Assembly (NCBI GenBank): GCA_040752295.1
Contig: JBFMFE010000209.1
Coordinates: 1-18,426 of the forward strand
Origin: JBFMFE01 sp040752295
Lineage (GTDB): Bacteria; UBP15; UBA6099; JBFMBQ01
Length of the DNA stretch: 18,426 nt
Direction: 5' to 3'
Shown here: piece after piece, positions 15,311 through 18,426 of the stretch
Layout of the letters: each line of letters opens with the position of its first letter
Position numbering within the stretch: position 1 is the first letter of the stretch
Program-made: the position numbers and the translations under genes
The notes under the pieces: model-generated
The model's input: the letters and a program-made list of their open reading frames with translations, nothing else
Told to the model about the DNA's origin: nothing
Databases searched by the model: none

Positions 15311-16420
15311 ATGAAAACGCCCGCCAAAAACCCGCTTCAGAGGGAACTCGTCCTGCGCGCGCCGGACCTTCCCCTGTTCCGGCTCTACCGCAGATTGAGT
15401 TTCCCGGCGCTCTCTCCCCTGGAAGCCTCCTTCGCCGTCACGTACAGGTGCCGCAACCGGTGCCTCACGTGCAACGCCTGGCGCTCGCCGGACGCGGGCG
15501 AACTGAACGCCGCGGAATATAAAAGAATCTTTTCGTCCATCGGTCCGCCGCTGCTGTCGGCGGCGATAACCGGGGGCGAACCCTTCATGCGGAGCGACCT
15601 CGCGGACGTAATCGCCGCGCTCTGTGAAAACAACGCGCCGCTTTTCGTGAAGGTTCACACCTGCGCCGACGCTCCGAAGGAAACGAGGGAGACCCTCTCC
15701 GACCTGCTGCGCGCGTTTCCCCGCGTTCATTTCATCGTGCTCCTTTCACTCGAGGGAATCGGCGGCGACCTGGACGTCATGCGCGGCAGGTCGGGCGGGT
15801 CGTACACGCGGTTTCTGAAGACCTACCGCGCGCTCAGGTGCATCGGCAGCGCCAACCTCACGGTCGGGTTCCAGGTCCTCGTATCCGAACACAACGAGGA
15901 AAAGGCCGAGGAGCTGATCCGCCACGCCTTCTCGTTGTACCCGGACGGGGTGTCGCTTCAGGTCGCCTTCGGAAGCGCGGAACTGAACGTCACCGCGACC
16001 GACGTTCTGCCGGACGTCGCCGGCGCCTGCGCCACGCTCGAAACCTTCTCAAAAAGCAGATGCGCGGCGGACGGTTACGGGAAACACCGCTTCCTGAACG
16101 TCCTCAACAGGCTGCAGGCGAGACTCACGGGGAGAAACATAAAACTGATGCGGCGCACGGTCCCGTGCTTCGCGGGGTCGGCGTACGTTTACGTCGCGCC
16201 CGACGGCGCGGTGAAGGACTGCTCTGTCGCCGGAAGGGAAATGGGAAACCTGAGGGAGGCGGACTACGACCTCGGCAGAATACTGGGGACCTTCTCCGCG
16301 AGGAGGGTGCGGCACGAGGTGCGGACAAGCGGATGCTTCTGCCCCATGACCGAGTTGTCGCTCTCGAACCTGCTTCTCACGACGCGCGGGTTCGTGAGAC
16401 TTGCGGGTTCGCTCATCTGA
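15311..16420 (+). CDS. Radical SAM protein with SPASM-like C-terminal cysteines
   Basis: In this 369-aa protein the radical SAM cluster motif is CRNRCLTC with C47, C51 and C54, binding the [4Fe-4S] that cleaves S-adenosylmethionine. The SAM-contact motif GGEP is at 88-91. The C-terminal part has C286, C304 and the pair C342/C344 (VPCFAG, KDCSVAG, GCFCPM), arranged like a SPASM or twitch domain holding an extra Fe-S cluster. Family members modify peptides, proteins or small precursors; the substrate here is unknown. The ATG lies 2 nt after the mltG stop, with a weak SD, so translation is probably coupled. No obvious precursor peptide gene is adjacent. Confidence 0.85.
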   Translation: MKTPAKNPLQRELVLRAPDLPLFRLYRRLSFPALSPLEASFAVTYRCRNRCLTCNAWRSPDAGELNAAEYKRIFSSIGPPLLSAAITGGEPFMRSDLADVIAALCENNAPLFVKVHTCADAPKETRETLSDLLRAFPRVHFIVLLSLEGIGGDLDVMRGRSGGSYTRFLKTYRALRCIGSANLTVGFQVLVSEHNEEKAEELIRHAFSLYPDGVSLQVAFGSAELNVTATDVLPDVAGACATLETFSKSRCAADGYGKHRFLNVLNRLQARLTGRNIKLMRRTVPCFAGSAYVYVAPDGAVKDCSVAGREMGNLREADYDLGRILGTFSARRVRHEVRTSGCFCPMTELSLSNLLLTTRGFVRLAGSLI

Positions 16421-16443
16421 CCGCCCGGGAGCGGAACGGAGGG

Positions 16444-16785
16444 TCACGACATCTCTTTTTCGCCCGCTGGAGGCGGCGGCTGTCCGGGTTCGCGCTTTTT
16501 AACCAGCTCGTCGAGACGTCCCGATAGAAGCTGGTTTTCCTCGCGGCATGACTTCAGGTCGAGCCGCAGGGAACGGGTCTCGCGCCGCCGCCTCAGCCTG
16601 CCCGGGACGCCGATGATCAGCATCACGAGCGCGCCCGCTATCGCGGAGACGAATATCAGCACCGGAACGCTCGTGTCCACGGGCTGAACGAACGGGAAAT
16701 TCACGGCGACTTCGGTCGAGTTCATCATCGCGAAAACCGCGATGAGCGCCGCCAGCGCAAGCCCGACGATCAGGTAAAGCTGCAT
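16444..16785 (-). CDS. LapA-domain (DUF1049) inner-membrane protein
   Basis: The start ATG at 16785 has GGAGG 7 nt upstream, giving 113 aa. There are two membrane spans (about residues 3-20 and 40-60) with the short loop MNSTEVAVNFPFVQPVDTSV, typical of the LapA domain. Then come a basic stop-transfer stretch (GRLRRRRETRS) and a cytoplasmic coiled-coil tail (LDLKSCREENQLLSGRLDEL) ending Pro-rich. In enterobacteria LapA works with LapB in LPS assembly, but this domain is widespread and the role here is inferred. It follows gmhB by 16 bp in the same operon. It is convergent with the radical SAM gene, with only 23 bp between the stops. Confidence 0.8.
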   Translation of the reverse strand: MQLYLIVGLALAALIAVFAMMNSTEVAVNFPFVQPVDTSVPVLIFVSAIAGALVMLIIGVPGRLRRRRETRSLRLDLKSCREENQLLSGRLDELVKKREPGQPPPPAGEKEMS

Positions 16786-16801
16786 CCCGTTTCCTCCCTC
16801 G

Positions 16802-17389
16802 TTACGGTCGTTTTTCGCTCGTATCGAGAAACCACCGCACGGCGTCAAGCAGGTCTTCGCACACGTGGTCGGGGCGCCGTTCCCAGCCGTGGCGGTTGTA
16901 CTCCCACTCGCCCCTGCCGTAGCCCGTCATGACGAGCACGCCGGGAACGCCGAGCCGGTGCGCGAGCCTGAAGTCGGACGGTTTGTCACCCACGACGCAC
17001 GCGCGCTCCACGGCGATGCCCAGTTCACGGACAGCCCTGTCCGCCATTCCCGTCGCCGGCTTCCGGCAGCGGCACTCCATTCTGTACTCCTCCACTGCGG
17101 CGCGGGGATGATGGGGGCAGTAGTAGACCCCGTCGAGGCGGACGCCCGCCGAGGCGAGTTCCCGGTTCATGTGGTCGTGAATCTCGCGCACCCTTTCATC
17201 CGGGAAGTACCCCATGGCTACGCCGGACTGGTTCGAGACGAGCACGGCGAGAACGCCCGCGCGGTTCAACAGTCTGATCGCCTCGATTGAGCGCGGGAAG
17301 ATGTGGAAGCGGCTGACGTGGTTCACGTAGCCCATGTCTTCGTTCAGCGTGCCGTCCCTGTCGATGAAAACCGCCGCCTTTCCCGTCAT
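16802..17389 (-). CDS. gmhB: D-glycero-D-manno-heptose 1,7-bisphosphate phosphatase
   Basis: GmhB removes the C7 phosphate from heptose bisphosphate on the way to ADP-heptose for LPS core. The 195-aa protein has all HAD motifs: FIDRDGT with D10 and D12, VSNQSG, KP in CRCRKP, and VVGDKPSDF. It also carries the zinc-binding loop of GmhB (CPHHP followed by ECRCRKP). The C-terminal WEYNRHGWERRPDHVCEDL is an ordinary extension. It is the first gene of a pair with the LapA-domain gene and follows uvrA by about 90 nt. The start ATG has only a GAGG 3 nt away and a TATAAT box 9 nt upstream. A histidinol-phosphatase role is less likely given the zinc loop and lack of his genes. Confidence 0.9.
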   Translation of the reverse strand: MTGKAAVFIDRDGTLNEDMGYVNHVSRFHIFPRSIEAIRLLNRAGVLAVLVSNQSGVAMGYFPDERVREIHDHMNRELASAGVRLDGVYYCPHHPRAAVEEYRMECRCRKPATGMADRAVRELGIAVERACVVGDKPSDFRLAHRLGVPGVLVMTGYGRGEWEYNRHGWERRPDHVCEDLLDAVRWFLDTSEKRP

Positions 17390-17398
17390 TTGCCTCAA

Positions 17399-17404
17399 AT
17401 TATA
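17399..17404 (-). promoter_or_regulatory. -10 box of gmhB, very close to its start codon
   Basis: TATAAT on the minus strand ends 9 nt before the ATG at 17389. No recognisable -35 lies at 16-18 bp. It is the third gene in the window with this arrangement. Confidence 0.45.
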
Positions 17405-17443
17405 TACCGGAAGTGAAAGCGGAGAGGGTACGGACGGGAATAA

Positions 17444-17457
17444 CGGGGCTGCCCCCG
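17444..17457 (-). terminator. Weak terminator after uvrA
   Basis: On the minus strand CGGGG-GCAG-CCCCG is followed by TTATT, 22 nt after the uvrA stop. The stem is GC-rich but only 5 bp. Confidence 0.45.
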
Positions 17458-17478
17458 ATACTGCAAAGACCGGAGAGA

Positions 17479-18426
17479 TCAGCCGCGGAGGTATTCTCTG
17501 AGAAACCTGCCGGTGTGAGACCTGGGGCACCGTGCGATATCGTCCGGGGCGCCTTCGGCGACGACCTCGCCGCCCGCCTCGCCTCCCTCGGGTCCGAGGT
17601 CCACGACGTAATCGGCGCGGGCGATCACGTCCAGGTTGTGCTCGATCACTATCACCGTGTCGCCCCTCGCGACGAGCCGGTCCACGCACAGCAGAAACTT
17701 TCCCACCTCGTCGGGGTGCAGCCCCATCGTCGGCTCGTCGAAGAGGTAAAGCGTCTTTCCCGCGCGTCCGTCGGCGAGTTCGGAGGCGATCTTCATCCTC
17801 TGGCATTCGCCGCCGGAAAGCGTGTTGAGCGGCTGCCCGAGTTTCACGTATCCCATTCCGACGTCCGCCAGCGGCTGGAGCCTGGACACTATCTGCCTGT
17901 GGTCGCGGAAAAAAGCAATCGCCTCGGACACCGTCATGTCCAGAACCTCGCTTATGTTCCTGCCGCCCCATTCGATTTCGAGGACCTCGTCCTTGTACCT
18001 TTTCCCCCCGCACGCCTCGCAGGCGACGTAGACGTCCGCGAGAAACTGCATTTCTATCTCCACGATGCCGGCGCCGCGGCACGTCCCGCACTGACCCTCG
18101 GGAAGATTGAACGAGAAGACGCCGGGACCCATCCCCCGTTCCTTCGCCGCCTTCGTCGCGGCGAACAGCGTCCTTATCGGCGCCACCGCCTGAATGTAGC
18201 TGGCGGGGTTCGCGCGCGGCGTGCGCCCAATCGGCGCCTGCCCCACCATTTCCACCGCCGCGAATTCCTCCCATCCCTTCACCGCGCGGCACCGCCCGGC
18301 GCGCTCCGTCCGGACGCCCAGGCGCCGGGCGATCCAGGGGTAGAGGACGTCGCACACAAGCGAGCTTTTGCCCGAGCCGGAAACTCCCGTGACGCACGTG
18401 AAGCGGTTCACGGGAAAGTTCGCGAC
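17479..18426 (-). CDS. uvrA: Excinuclease ABC subunit A, C-terminal part (cut by window end)
   Basis: UvrA is the damage-sensing ATPase of nucleotide excision repair. The visible 315 residues are the second ATPase half. They hold Walker A GVSGSGKSSLV, the PIGRTPRANPASY segment, a zinc finger (CGTC and CEAC, 4 Cys), the DVLDMTVSEAIAFF region, the ABC signature LSGGECQR, Walker B LYLFDEPTMGLH, and VIVIEHNLDVI. The frame stays open to the last base, so the start lies outside the window. GKSSL instead of GKSTL and DEPTMGLH instead of DEPTTGLH are small departures from the standard protein; the gene may be a UvrA paralogue or long variant. Confidence 0.92.
   Translation of the reverse strand, partial: VANFPVNRFTCVTGVSGSGKSSLVCDVLYPWIARRLGVRTERAGRCRAVKGWEEFAAVEMVGQAPIGRTPRANPASYIQAVAPIRTLFAATKAAKERGMGPGVFSFNLPEGQCGTCRGAGIVEIEMQFLADVYVACEACGGKRYKDEVLEIEWGGRNISEVLDMTVSEAIAFFRDHRQIVSRLQPLADVGMGYVKLGQPLNTLSGGECQRMKIASELADGRAGKTLYLFDEPTMGLHPDEVGKFLLCVDRLVARGDTVIVIEHNLDVIARADYVVDLGPEGGEAGGEVVAEGAPDDIARCPRSHTGRFLREYLRG

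Noticed and set aside
16802..18397. 531-aa minus-strand frame joining gmhB to a Arg-rich N-terminus
   Set aside because: Only the last 195 residues are GmhB. The upstream part is an out-of-frame reading of uvrA.
18413..18424. Further MITE end (GGGAAAGTTCGC)
   Set aside because: It shares only GAAAGTTC with the terminal repeat and lies within conserved uvrA coding sequence.

Overview
The window looks like a chromosomal piece of a GC-rich, Gram-negative, probably uncultivated bacterium. The genes support a bacterium with two membranes: NAD+-dependent DNA ligase, MltG lytic transglycosylase, heptose-bisphosphate phosphatase (LPS core precursor), a LapA-domain protein and a secreted C25 peptidase. 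The intergenic DNA is crowded with short interspersed repeats of kinds I associate with uncultivated lineages (candidate phyla, PVC-like bacteria). I cannot name the phylum from sequence alone.

Left part (1-4470). A leftward gene enters the window with a perfect consensus promoter overlapping a 9-bp inverted-repeat operator. Next come the end of a repeat element, the tail of a broken DUF6883-like gene and an intact DUF4926-like gene. Then follow, leftward, a secreted DUF4139 protein and an AT-richer AAA ATPase with a C-terminal TOPRIM-like nuclease region (OLD-like, probably phage defence). The 580-base gap after it holds three kinds of repeat.

Middle (4470-12100). A secreted gingipain-type (C25) protease and a 67-aa protein run rightward. 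A stand-alone receiver-domain regulator and ligA run leftward. A membrane sensor histidine kinase runs rightward. Between ligA and the kinase lies the best structural find: a 282-bp element (9579-9860) with 13-bp terminal inverted repeats and an exact 8-bp flanking direct repeat, CGATCCGG, as expected of a miniature inverted-repeat transposable element (MITE). It is filled with nested palindromes. One of its ends recurs at 101-125.

Right part (12100-18426). A multi-span GT-C-like membrane protein is followed by an inverted pair of 7-bp-periodic repeats, then mltG tightly coupled to a radical SAM/SPASM-like protein. Convergent to these, on the minus strand, are uvrA (C-terminal part, cut by the window end), gmhB and a LapA-domain gene.

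Most genes are housekeeping or envelope functions. The accessory content is the OLD-like gene, the DUF6883/DUF4926 remnant and the repeat families. The most unusual pattern is a set of GAAnnnn heptad repeats at four intergenic sites, one of them built as two inverted arms.
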